From Cochliopodium minus (taxonomy: Eukaryota; Discosea; Himatismenida; Cochliopodiidae), in NCBI GenBank assembly GCA_024220525.1, contig JAMYWO010000023.1:47101-71376 (forward strand): a stretch of 24,276 nt of DNA, given 5' to 3'. The translations under genes and the position numbers were made by a program. The first letter of the stretch is position 1. The number at the start of each line of letters is the position of its first letter. A model generated the notes under the pieces. That model was not told the origin of the DNA and ran no database searches. It worked only from the letters and a program-made list of their open reading frames with translations. Shown here in pieces: positions 1 through 8,487 of this stretch.

Positions 1-830
1 CATCCATTCTTTTCATCTTTTCACCTTCCTCCTTTTGGAGATACTCAAGTTTTGATTTGATCGAAGTTTTAAACTTGGGGTGCATTGAGTAGATCTTGTT
101 TGCTCTTGGATTTTCATTGTATCCTTCTGAGTAAATGAAAAAGATTTTTAAATTATTTCATGAAAATATATCTGTTATTTTTTATCCTACAAAATTAATA
201 TATAATTATAATTATTTTAAAATCAAGATTTCATCAGAACTTTTGTTTTTGAAGCTGAGAAAGAAATCTTCAAACCCATTCTGTGATTTTTCATTGATTG
301 ACACAAAGCAATTAAAAAAAAAAAATTGGGATAATAAATTGGAAAAAAATATATTATTTTATAAAGGAATAAATTATATGGATAAACCAAAATTATATAG
401 CAAAACTATCACCACTAATTTCACATTTAAATCATCAACTGCTTATATCTTTCTTAATAACGGATTTGTTGAAGCCAAAGAAACATCAGGAAAAGATAAT
501 ATCTATGAATTCAAATCTGCATAATCCATGATGGAACAATAATTACCCGCGAAGACAAAGGTGTTGGAAGAGAAAACATCTTTGACAATAAAATTGATTT
601 TATATATGGAAACTATCACATATATCACATTCAAATCCAAACTCCCCGACTCCATGGATATAAACAAATCTAAATTCAATAAAAATAAATTGATTGATAA
701 ATCCATCATAGATGATTTCAGGAACAAGATAAAAAGTCCACCTTCTTCCTCACCTTCTTATTGTTACAAAAATCCCTAAAAAAACCACAATAACAATTTT
801 CCTTTATCCCCTCCCAACTCGACAATTCCT

Positions 831-1313
831 TTGATCGAAGTTGAAAAGCAGGAAGTGCCTGTTCTCCAAAATATTGAAAATTCAAAGATTTACAAACCTC
901 CCAAGTCGTCCTCTACTGTTCCAAATAATCCATCCGCCTACCAACTCCCTAAAAGGAAGGTCTGCCGTTATTTTATCATCAAAAAATGCAGATATGATTC
1001 AAAATGTCATAATTCTCACACCAGACCAAATAAAACTTCGAAGAAAAGCCCAAACTTTGTAGCTTCTTCGAGAATGGTAATTGCAAATATGGAACAAATT
1101 GTAGATACCTACACCAACCACAGGAAAACAAAAATGAATCAAAAGCGAAAGAAGTCATCCTTCCTGAGAAAAAAGAAAAACACTGTCTGTGCTTCTCATT
1201 TGAAGAGCAAATGTTTCAAACTGAACTACCGAATCAAGTTGTCTCAAAATTGTATTCTCCCACCAACCCCAACTCTCAGAAGAAAAAATAAAATTGCTCT
1301 CCAAAAAATTTAA
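831..1313 (+). pseudogene. Retroelement ORF1 fragment with CCCH zinc finger (copy 1)
   Basis: The frame contains one intact CCCH finger near 960-1020, with cysteines spaced C-x7-C-x5-C-x3-H. The second finger, intact in copy 2, is lost here because a small deletion near 1045-1050 shifts the frame. There is no convincing ATG; the open frame starts at a TTG, so it is an internal fragment of a longer ORF1. CCCH fingers usually bind RNA, which fits an ORF1 nucleic-acid-binding role, but that function is inferred. Confidence 0.6.
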
Positions 1314-1370
1314 TTTCACATCTCACCAACTTCCCCCTTCTTCAGACAACTCAAAAACTTTCTTATTCTC

Positions 1371-1448
1371 TAATGGGTTAACTACCACTTTGAATTAAGT
1401 CTATTTTTTTTAATTAAAGATCTTAAAAAAAAAAAAAAAACTATCGTA
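1371..1448. mobile_element. Short insertion with a 16-A tract inside element copy 1
   Basis: Compared with copy 2 around 5150-5165, copy 1 carries about 78 extra bases between the same flanking sequence (a cttattctc / tactctctttctc context). The insert ends in a run of 16 A, followed by a sequence resembling the left flank. A perfect target-site duplication is not visible, so limits are good to only a few bases. It resembles a small A-tailed retroposed fragment, but a filler repair event is also possible. Confidence 0.45.
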
Positions 1449-1622
1449 CTCTCTTTCTCGTCAGATAGAAATGCAGTTGACTGTAAGAAGTTCTTCTATA
1501 ACGGCCTAAAAGAAACAATTAACACATGTGAAATTGTATAGAGGAAAGAAGTAGAATTTCTCATTCCCAAAACATCAAAAGATGAAAATATTGAAAATCA
1601 AGTCGAAGACAAGGATTGTGTC

Positions 1623-1952
1623 TTGCTCCTCTCCAAAGGAAAAGGAAGAAATGATTTAGTCAATGCAATGAACAAACTGAAAAAGTTCCCATACTTCCAT
1701 AAAGCTGTTTCTGATGGGAAGAAATGGCACAAAATCCTCTTCTCAAAATTTGGCTTTGAACTAGCCAAAATTTTTTACAAATCCGACAGTACTAGAATTA
1801 ATCACCCAATATTCTCAGGTTGTGAACTTAAAATGGGAAATTTGACTCTCTCTTGTCAAAACTGCAAGATGTTAGGACACTCCGCTGCCCAATGGTGTCA
1901 ATGGTCTCGAAAGGTTTGTAAACAAACATGGCCCCAATCTCTGTTCAAGTAA
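1623..1952 (+). pseudogene. Retroelement ORF1 fragment with damaged CCHC zinc knuckle (copy 1)
   Basis: This is a lysine-rich, basic frame homologous to 5037-5657 of copy 2. Near its end (about 1854-1894) lies a zinc-knuckle pattern, C-x2-C-x4-H followed by a cysteine. Copy 1 has an extra base just before the last cysteine, which puts it one residue out and changes the downstream frame. Copy 2 has a different two-base loss at the same motif, so the damage is independent. CCHC knuckles are common in ORF1/gag-like proteins of retroelements. Confidence 0.55.
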
Positions 1953-2238
1953 AACTCACGCTTGGAACAGACAATAAGACGGCAACAGGTACCTCGAAAG
2001 GAAAGATTTTCTTATAACCATCAAATCAGGAAATAAATGTACCCTAAAATGGAAGAATTCACATAAACAAGGTTCCGAGCCAAAAAGAACCTTCAAAAAC
2101 TGCAAAGAGCACAAAGTTCTCCAACAATTTGAGATTGAGTCTCTTTTTGATCACCTGAAGAAATCTGATAATAGAGAAGAAACCAAACATTCCATCGAAT
2201 TCATCAAACAAGTCACTAGTCATGAAACTCTTCGTTCG

Positions 2239-2544
2239 ATGGGAACTAGAAACTGGGAAAATCTCCTCAAACTAGAAGAACATTCATCAGCCAAAACAGA
2301 GACTTTGAAGAACAACGAAATTAAAAACCTTGCCTTTTTCAAAATCTTTTCTTTCAACTTACTCAAATCAAAAGATTTCAACGGTAATGATGACACTATT
2401 GCTTGCATCACCTCATTCTTCATCTCTAAACACAACAACATCATCTGGAAACTAACTCTTGAAAATAACAAAAAGTATAAAAAGAAATACGAAATACTCA
2501 TCAAAAGACTCAACAACCTCTCCAATGAAGAACATTCGCATTAA
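2239..2544 (+). pseudogene. Retroelement ORF1 C-terminal fragment (copy 1)
   Basis: A 101-residue lysine- and asparagine-rich frame ends at TAA shortly before ORF2. The preceding sequence (2040-2240), read in other frames, continues the same charged protein and is shared with copy 2 (5740-6032). Copy 2 is cut by the N at 6033 inside this block. No domain is recognised. Confidence 0.4.
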
Positions 2545-2590
2545 TTTTGCAACAAATTGTCAACCTTTTCTTCTTTGAATCACATGAAAT

Positions 2591-3541
2591 TTGTCAAAAA
2601 AAACAGACTCATTTCAATCCTTGGTCAAAAAATTGTTGATCAAGTTAGTAATAATAATAACAAAGATGTTGTCGGTAAGAATGCCGAAAAGTCCTCCCAC
2701 CAGAACTAAGGTGGGAGGACACAATCCCTTGAGAATATCTATTCTAACAGTAAACGTTCAAGGGATTAAACAATGTGTAGATGATATGCACCACATGGAT
2801 ACCAATCTGAATCTGCAAGGGGAAATAGGTATTTTTGAATCTAAATTTGACAAAAACAAAGAGATTAAAACAGGTGGAAACTCAGGAAATGGAAATGTGA
2901 ACAAAGTAAACAATTTGAAAGTCAAAAAGAGCATGCTGAATTAGTGGATTGTCAAAAACAATGACAGTATCATTGTTCTTACGGAAACAAAACTCTTTGG
3001 CAAACAAGATTCTCTTTCTTTCATCAGTAATATCAACCAAGTAACCAAAAAAAGTTTCTGGATCTTTTGCAACAATGTTACTACTGGACCTGCTAGGCAT
3101 GGCGTCGCCACTCTCATTCCTAAAAGACTCTTTAACAAACCATTTCACCGTGTAATCGAAATCGGAATGGTTACAGAGTCAACCATCTCTTTGAAAAAGA
3201 ACTACAACTTTCTTTCAAACTTGTCTCCTGCTATAACCCCAACCTAAAAAGCAACCCCAACCTCAGCACCAATACCCTCGAAAAGAATATACACCTCAAC
3301 AAAGTGATCATTGCATGTGATTTCAATGAATACATGGACACAGAACGAGACTACATAAGACTTGACAAAAAAGTACTCAAAGAAGACACAGTCTTGGAAA
3401 AAACGTAGAGCAAATTCTTTCAAGAAACTCATGATTGATTGTAATCTTTCTTGTGAAGAAGGATATGACTTGTATACTTTCAAACGGGATGCGGTCGACA
3501 GCAAGTATCTCAAAAGAATTGATTGGATTCTCTACTCAAAT
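2591..3541 (+). pseudogene. Retroelement ORF2 start with APE-type endonuclease remnants
   Basis: The frame from 2591 to 2944, read on past a TAG at 2942-2944 to about 3247, and then a shifted frame (about 3240-3540), give the ordered signatures of the apurinic-like endonuclease of non-LTR elements. These are an opening strand ending in T-V-N-V-Q-G (about 2740-2765), the I-V-L-T-E-T-K segment with the metal-binding glutamate (about 2970-2990), a G-V-A-T-L-I-P strand (about 3100-3120), a C-D-F-N catalytic segment (about 3316-3330) and an R-I-D-W-I-L strand (about 3514-3535). The sequence ends at the N at 3542, before the final SDH motif and before any reverse transcriptase. With at least one stop and shifts it cannot be functional as written. 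Confidence 0.65.
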
Positions 3542-3542
3542 N

Positions 3543-3800
3543 ATCTTGCTTGTGTTTTGTAGAAACCAACAGAAAGGATGGATGAGGTCTTCTTTTGCTC
3601 CCATTGCTGCATATTTTTCTGCTTTTTCAAAAATGAGGAGAGTTGAATATTTAAAATCATTCTTGTCAAGAAGAGCTCTCATCAGAACTTTTGGAGAAGA
3701 CATCTTCAATTCTTCTCAAACCCATTCCTCATTGGTAAACTCAATCTTTCTAAACTTATGTTTCCTCTTCTCTTTTTCAGATCACTTATTTTGAGAAAAT
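3543..3800 (-). pseudogene. Possible inverted fragment of a LINE ORF2 C-terminal region
   Basis: Immediately after the N at 3542 the coding signal switches to the minus strand. Read leftwards from about 3780 it gives, across two frame changes, an L-x-R-L-S-L-P segment, a G-L-R-R-I-E-D-V-F segment, an A-L-L-D-K segment and an open frame to 3543 (about 53 codons). This order resembles the connector after the reverse transcriptase in LINE ORF2 proteins. The resemblance is from memory and weak, and the fragment is clearly decayed. Confidence 0.35.
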
Positions 3801-3944
3801 TGTCATCATTAAGGTTGCTCTCGAAAAGAAATAACTTTTCCATTTCTTCAAAGATTGCTATTTGATTCTTCGTAATTGTTTTTAGTTTACTTTTTTTTGT
3901 AGTTTTTATCTTTGAAGATTTGAAAACACATACGATTAATAATA
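3801..3944. other. Spacer between the retroelement copies
   Basis: AT-rich sequence with T runs. I see no reading frame, RNA gene or clear repeat in it. The 5' limit of the second element copy is uncertain, so part of this spacer may belong to the element. Confidence 0.4.
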
Positions 3945-4093
3945 AATTAAAATTATCTGTTATTTTTTTATATAGAAAAAAATAATATAGTTAACAATCA
4001 ATAATTTCACATTTAAATCATCCACTGGTTATATCTTTCTTAATAACGGATATGTTGTAGCCAAAGAAACATCAGAAAAAGAAAATATCTATG

Positions 4094-4196
4094 AATTCAA
4101 AGACAAGATAATCTTTTTTTTTGATCTAAAACACCCACAAAGTGGGATATCTTTATTTAAAATATTAAACATAATCAATTCAAAGACAAGATAATC
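4094..4196 (-). mobile_element. Short retroposon insertion with 20-bp target-site duplication
   Basis: Two perfect 20-bp direct repeats (4094-4113 and 4177-4196) flank a 63-bp insert (4114-4176). The insert starts with nine T, so on the minus strand it ends in poly(A). It contains a CCCAC-TTT-GTGGG hairpin just inside the tail. Element copy 1 has no insert at the equivalent site (near 507-515), which serves as an unoccupied paralogue. Related, longer copies lie at 23575 and 24158. This structure is typical of a 5'-truncated product of target-primed reverse transcription. Confidence 0.85.
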
Positions 4197-4531
4197 TGCA
4201 TAATCAATGATGGAGTATTAATTACCTGCGAAGATAAAGGTTTTGGAAGAGAAAACATCTTTGACAATAAAATTGATTTTATATATGGAAACTTTCACAT
4301 ATATATCACATTCAAATCCAAACTCCCCGACTCCTTTGATATAAACAAATCTAAATTCAATAAAAATAAATTGATTGATAAATCCATCATAGATGATTTC
4401 AGGAACAAGATAAAAAGTCCACCTTCTTCCCCACCTTCTTATTGTAGCATAATCCCTAAAAATGCACTAAAAGAATCAAAAAAAACCTCAATTTCGATTT
4501 ACCTTTTTCCACTCCCAACTCGACAATCCCT

Positions 4532-4879
4532 TTGATCGAAGTTGAAAAGCAGGTAGTGCCTGTTCTCCAAAAGATTGAAAACTCAAAGATTTCCAATCCT
4601 CCCAAGTTGTCCTCTACTGTTCCAAATAATCCCTCCGCCTACCAACTCCCTAAAAGGAAGGTCTGCCGTTACTATATCAACAAAAAATGCAGATATGGTT
4701 CAAAATGTAGTAATTCTCACACTAGACCAACGCATAAAACTTCGAAGAAGAGCTCCAAACTTTGTAGCTTCTTCGAGAAAGGTAATTGCAAATATGGAAC
4801 TAATTGTAGATACCTACACCAAACACAGGAAAACAAAAATGAATCAAAAGTGAAAGAGGTCATCCTTCCCGAGAAATAG
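4532..4879 (+). pseudogene. Retroelement ORF1 fragment with tandem CCCH zinc fingers (copy 2)
   Basis: Two well-formed CCCH fingers occur in one frame, at 4664-4720 and 4763-4819, both C-x7-C-x5-C-x3-H. A TAG at 4877-4879 ends the frame. The same frame continues beyond it with a further cysteine cluster (about 4894-4940: C-x7-C-x4-C, its histidine shifted by one base), and a shorter C-x5-C-x3-H cluster follows near 4976-5003. The original protein probably carried three or four fingers. The open frame starts at a TTG, so the true start lies upstream in another frame. Confidence 0.65.
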
Positions 4880-5036
4880 AAAAATAATTTCTGTGCTTCT
4901 CATTTGAAAAGCAAATGTATCAAACCGAACTGTCCTTATCCATGATACGAAAATAATTCCTTGAAAAACCTTTGCAACTCTAACTCTTGCCCTTTCTTCC
5001 ACGACGAATGGGCTACCTAATCAAGTTGTCTCAATA

Positions 5037-5657
5037 TTGTATTCTCCCACCAACCCCAAACTCTCAGAAGAAAAAATAAAATTGCTCTCCAAAAAATTTA
5101 ATTTCACTTCTCACCAACTTCTCCCTTCTTCAGACAACTCAAAAACTTTCTTACTCTCTTTCTCATCAGATAGAAATGCAGTTGACTGTAAAAAGTTCTT
5201 CGATAACGGCCTAAAAAAAACAATTATCACCCGTAAAATTGTAAAGAGGAAAGAAGTAGAATTTCTCATTCCCAAAACATCAAACGATGACAATATTGAA
5301 AATCAAGTCGAAGACAAGGATTGTGTCTTGCTCCACCACTCCAAAGGAAAAGGAAGAAATGATTCGGTAAATGCAATGAACAAACTCAAAAAGTTCCCAT
5401 ACTTCCATAAAGCTGTTTCTAATGGGAAGAAATGGCACAACATCCTCTTCTCAAAATTTGGTGTTGAACTAGCCAAAATTTTTTACAAATCCGACAGTAC
5501 TAGAATTAATCACCCAATATTCTCAGGTTGTGAACTTAAAATGGGAAATTTGACTCTCTCTTGTCAAAACTGCAAGAGTAGGACACTCCGCGGCCCAATG
5601 TGTCAATGGTCTCGAAAAGTTTGTAAACAAACACGGCCCCAATCTCTGTTCAAGTAA
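5037..5657 (+). pseudogene. Retroelement ORF1 fragment, lysine-rich, with damaged zinc knuckle (copy 2)
   Basis: A 206-codon frame is the longest intact piece of ORF1 in the window. The first part (about residues 20-90) alternates hydrophobic and charged residues in a way that could be an RRM-like fold, as in many LINE ORF1 proteins, but I see no diagnostic RNP motif. At about 5562-5605 a zinc knuckle begins with C-x2-C, and a two-base deletion after it destroys the x4-H-x4-C part. The protein then ends out of frame at 5655-5657. The region is strongly basic. Confidence 0.5.
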
Positions 5658-6033
5658 AAGTCACGTTTGGAACAGACAATACAACGGCAACAGGTACCTC
5701 GAAAGGAATAAAGATTTTTTTATTACCATCAAATCAGGAAATAAGTATACCCTAAAATGGAAGAACTCACAAAAACAAGGTTCCGAGCCAAAAAGAACCT
5801 TCAAAAACTGCAAAGATCACAAAGTTCTCAAACAAGTGGAGATTGAGTCTCTTTTTGATCACCTGAAGAAATCTGATAACAGAGAAGAAACCAAACTTTC
5901 CATCGAATTCATCAAACAAGTCACTACTCATGAAACTCTTGTTCGATGGGAACTAGAAACTGGGAAAATCTCCTCAAACTAGAAGAACATTCATCAGCCA
6001 AAACAGACTTTGAAGAACAACGAAATTAAAAAN

Positions 6034-6135
6034 TATTATTTATTATTTATTATTTATTATTTATTATTTATTATTTATTATTTATTATTTATTATTTATT
6101 ATTTATTTTTATTTATTATTTATTATTTATTATTT
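6034..6135. repeat. (TTATTTA)n simple repeat
   Basis: Tandem 7-base units run almost perfectly from the N at 6033 to about 6135, grading into general AT-rich sequence up to 6320. The repeat starts right at the N, which suggests that the assembly failed in it. Confidence 0.9.
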
Positions 6136-6322
6136 TTTTATTTTTATCATTTTTATTTATATAATTTAATTGTATAATTATTAATTTTATTTAAATATTT
6201 TTATTTTATTAATTTTATTTTGTTTTATAATTATTGTTATTATTATTTTTATAATTATTATTAGTATTTTATAATTAATGTTATTATTATCATTTTTTTT
6301 AATAATATTTTTGTGTTTTTAG

Positions 6323-7715
6323 GAGTAATCCAATGTTGTTGGGGTTGGGAGACATAATATTACCGGGGATTTTTTTATCATTTCTTTACCGTTTTGATAC
6401 ACACATTTTATCTCTTAAAAAGAAATGTTCTCAATCTCGTGTCCTCTTCATGCATGTCATTCATGAGGGTTTTTACTTTCGTGTTGGCTACCTTGGTTCC
6501 TTTTTCCCCCCCCCTTTTCTTTTCTTCAATATTTTCAATATTTTCAATTTAATTTTTAATTTTTTATAATAATTTTAAAAGAATATTTTTTTTTTTAATA
6601 TTTACTTTTAAAATTATAAAGAATACTAATTTATTATTTATATTTTTAAAATTATAAAGGGTATTTATTTATTTATTTTTAAAATTATAAAGGGTATTTA
6701 TTATTTATATTTTTAAAATTATAAAGAATACTAATTTATTATTTATATTTTTAAAATTATAAAGGGTATTTATTTATTTATTTATTTTTAAAATTATAAA
6801 GGGTATTTATTATTTATATTTTTAAAATTATAAAGGGTATTTATTTATTAATTTATTTTTAAAATTATAAAGGGTATTTATTTATTAATTTATATTTTTT
6901 TTTTTAAAAAAGGGTATTTATTTGGAATGATGAGTGCGTTGATAGGGTTGGTGGCAAGTAAAATGGCACAACCAGCATTATTGTATTTGGTTCCTTATAC
7001 TCTCATTCCCACCCTCCTCTCTTCTCTTTTACGTGGAGAATTTCGCATGTTTTGGACCGGAAACATTGACCCCTCTCTCTTTTCTCCTTCCCTTGGTTCT
7101 TTTACCTTTTTATTTTTATCACATTTTATTTTTATTTTTATTATATTTTATTTTTATTTTTATTTTTACATTTTATTTTTATTTTTATTTTCATTTTTAT
7201 TTTTATTTTTATTACATTACATTACATTACATTTTATTTTTATTTTATTTTTATTTTAATATTAAGATGAGGAAAGTGAAAAGATAGAAATGAATGGTAA
7301 CAGTAGTGGTAGTAATAATAATAATGGAAACAATGAAGGAGGAAACAATGATGAGGAAATAAATTTGGATTTGTTATCTCCTAACTTTCCTCTCCGAAAA
7401 TTCAATTCAAAAGACCTCCTTTACAAAGATGATGATCTCCATGACTCCCTCTATCTCCCCTCTGACTCCTCTAACCACTCTGATAATCACTCTAACCTCC
7501 TTCTTGACAGTGAAAATAGCAACAATAACAATAACAACAGTAGTAACAGTCATAACAACAATAGTAACAGCAACGATATTCAGAAAAATAAGAGTTCTGG
7601 AAAAAATAATAACAAAAGTGTGAATAATGAATTGAGTATTACCCTTGATGATGAAAAAGATTCTTCGAATAGAGAACAAAATATAATTGATATTGCTTTG
7701 GGAAATAAAAATTAA
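6323..7715 (+). CDS. SPP: Signal peptide peptidase, C-terminal part (3 exons)
   Basis: This is an intramembrane aspartyl protease of the presenilin/SPP family, which cleaves signal-peptide remnants in the ER membrane. Exons are 6323-6495, 6913-7095 and 7267-7715, with introns of 417 and 171 bp in matching phases; 267 residues remain. Exon 1 opens with L-G-L-G-D-I-I-L-P-G, holding the second catalytic aspartate (GxGD motif). The exon 1/2 joint restores a membrane segment the same length as in human SPP. Exon 2 carries Q-P-A-L-L-Y-L-V-P, the conserved PAL motif. Exon 3 encodes a cytosolic tail that starts acidic (D-E-E-S-E) and becomes an Asn/Ser-rich stretch of about 140 residues, far longer than usual. 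The first half, with the YD catalytic aspartate, is missing: upstream is only simple repeat, the N at 6033 and retroelement. Confidence 0.92.
6590..6905. repeat. Minisatellite in the first SPP intron
   Basis: Roughly eight tandem units share a core of TTTTTAAAATTATAAAG, each followed by either GGTATTTATT or AATACTAATT and an ATTTAT spacer of varying length. The array fills most of the 6496-6912 intron and ends just before the acceptor at 6911-6912. The last unit supplies the GGTATTTATTTGG that starts exon 2, so the array grades into coding sequence. Confidence 0.8.
7100..7260. repeat. (TTTTTA)n and (ATTAC)n repeats in the second SPP intron
   Basis: Nearly the whole intron is TTTTTA-type repeat, with a short run of four ATTAC units near 7213-7232. 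Confidence 0.8.
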
Positions 7716-8290
7716 ATCTATTTTCGAATATGTAAAAGAGATTGTTTGATCCAAAATTTAAAAAATTATTTGTGAAAGAATTAAGGAAGAAGTCCGAGTA
7801 GTTCTTGGAAAAACTTCCCAATGCAAATTTAATTTTGGGATCATGTTTTTATATGTCATTGCCCAATTAATTTTTGATTCTTCTTTCATTTTAGAAGCTT
7901 CTAAAAACTCAAAATGATCATAATAGCTGATTTTCAAAAACTTTTTGATATCCAATCAAAATTATCAGATGATTTGAGATGTTTGATTAAAATTAAAGAA
8001 ACCATATGTTGCAAAAAACAGAATTTATCAATTTTTGAATGGACATCCCTGATTCAATTAAAGATATGTAACATTTCGATCTAAAAAATTTATACAAAAA
8101 ACTCTTTTTAATAATATTTCAAAAATTATCAAATATTTTTAAAAATACAAGAAAATCCTCTCCCAAAATTATTATATCATTATTTTGATTCCAAATATTT
8201 TTTCGTAACCTTATTTTTCATAATTGAAGTTTTGTGTGATTCTGAATTCAAGTTTTCTTTTAGATTCTTCATAATTTTCAATTTCCTTCC
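7716..8290. other. AT-rich spacer after SPP with possible gene remnants
   Basis: No recognisable gene. A 45-codon stretch (about 7769-7916) and a 56-codon ORF (7914-8084) are the only protein-like pieces. From 8085 to the N at 8291 I see nothing beyond AT-rich sequence. Confidence 0.4.
7914..8084 (+). CDS. Short ORF of unknown function (possible remnant)
   Basis: The frame runs from ATG to TAA with 56 codons. Its composition looks protein-like (A-D-F-Q-K-L-F-D near the start, paired cysteines near the middle) rather than a pure AT repeat. It overlaps by a few bases the end of another frame open since about 7769, so it could be a frameshifted piece of one older gene. No family is recognised and no promoter evidence exists. 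Confidence 0.2.
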   Translation: MIIIADFQKLFDIQSKLSDDLRCLIKIKETICCKKQNLSIFEWTSLIQLKICNISI

Positions 8291-8291
8291 N

Positions 8292-8464
8292 TTAATGACA
8301 AAGACTTGGAACAAACTCTAATTAGTATTATTCAAAGTGCTCCGAATAGTGATAAAGAAGAGTTGAACTATTCTCAATTCTCTCAATCTCAAACTTCTCG
8401 ATCTTTGGATTTCTCGGAAATAGACCCCATCGATCACAAACTTGTATTAAACATAAAAGATTAA
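8292..8464 (+). CDS. C-terminal fragment of an unknown protein, starting at a sequence break
   Basis: Directly after the N at 8291 an open frame (codons from 8294) runs 56 codons to TAA at 8462-8464. It contains a Q-S-A-P segment, an S-Q-F-S-Q-S-Q-T-S-R-S stretch and an S-E-I-D-P-I-D-H-K-L-V-L ending. Its base composition is more coding-like than the flanks, and the beginning is missing. I read it as the last exon of a gene whose 5' part lies beyond the break, or as a decayed tail. I do not recognise the family. Confidence 0.4.
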
Positions 8465-8487
8465 CAAGTTATGGTATTTGTTCTTGA

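Larger units (their letters stand above)
135..3541 (+). mobile_element. Non-LTR (LINE-like) retroelement, copy 1, degenerate
   Basis: This is the longer of two related copies; the second lies at about 3945-6032. Pieces of ORF1 appear in order in shifting frames: an N-terminal block (135-523), a CCCH zinc-finger block (831-1313), a lysine-rich block ending in a CCHC knuckle (1623-1952) and a C-terminal block (2239-2544). ORF2 begins near 2591 and gives an endonuclease-like region up to the N at 3542. Frameshifts and stops separate the blocks: one finger is shifted near 1050, and an extra G near 1893 disrupts the knuckle. A foreign A-rich stretch sits at about 1371-1448. No reverse transcriptase domain is present before the break. 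The copy appears dead. Element limits are approximate because the true 5' end is not visible. Confidence 0.75.
3945..6032 (+). mobile_element. Non-LTR (LINE-like) retroelement, copy 2, truncated
   Basis: From about 4003 the sequence follows copy 1 (from about 417) almost base for base through ORF1, with scattered substitutions and indels. Near its left end copy 2 lacks about 200 bp present in copy 1. It contains an insertion with target-site duplication at 4094-4196. It stops at the N at 6033, inside the block equivalent to 2310 of copy 1, so all of ORF2 is absent. It preserves the zinc-finger array better than copy 1. Both copies lie in the same orientation. Confidence 0.75.

Noticed and set aside
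503-727. Minus-strand open frame over the retroelement
   Set aside because: It starts at a non-ATG codon and is a shadow of the plus-strand element, which shows conserved residues between copies.
2220-2525. Minus-strand 101-codon frame with leucine/serine-rich product
   Set aside because: Complement of the ORF1 C-terminal block on the plus strand; no independent support.
4094-4196. Tandem duplication rather than insertion
   Set aside because: The 63 bp between the direct repeats is unrelated to the flanks and recurs at 23572 and 24157, so it is an inserted element.
7407-7754. Minus-strand frame rich in I/V/T, looking like membrane segments
   Set aside because: Antisense of AAT/AAC asparagine codons in the SPP tail; hydrophobicity is a by-product of the repeat.
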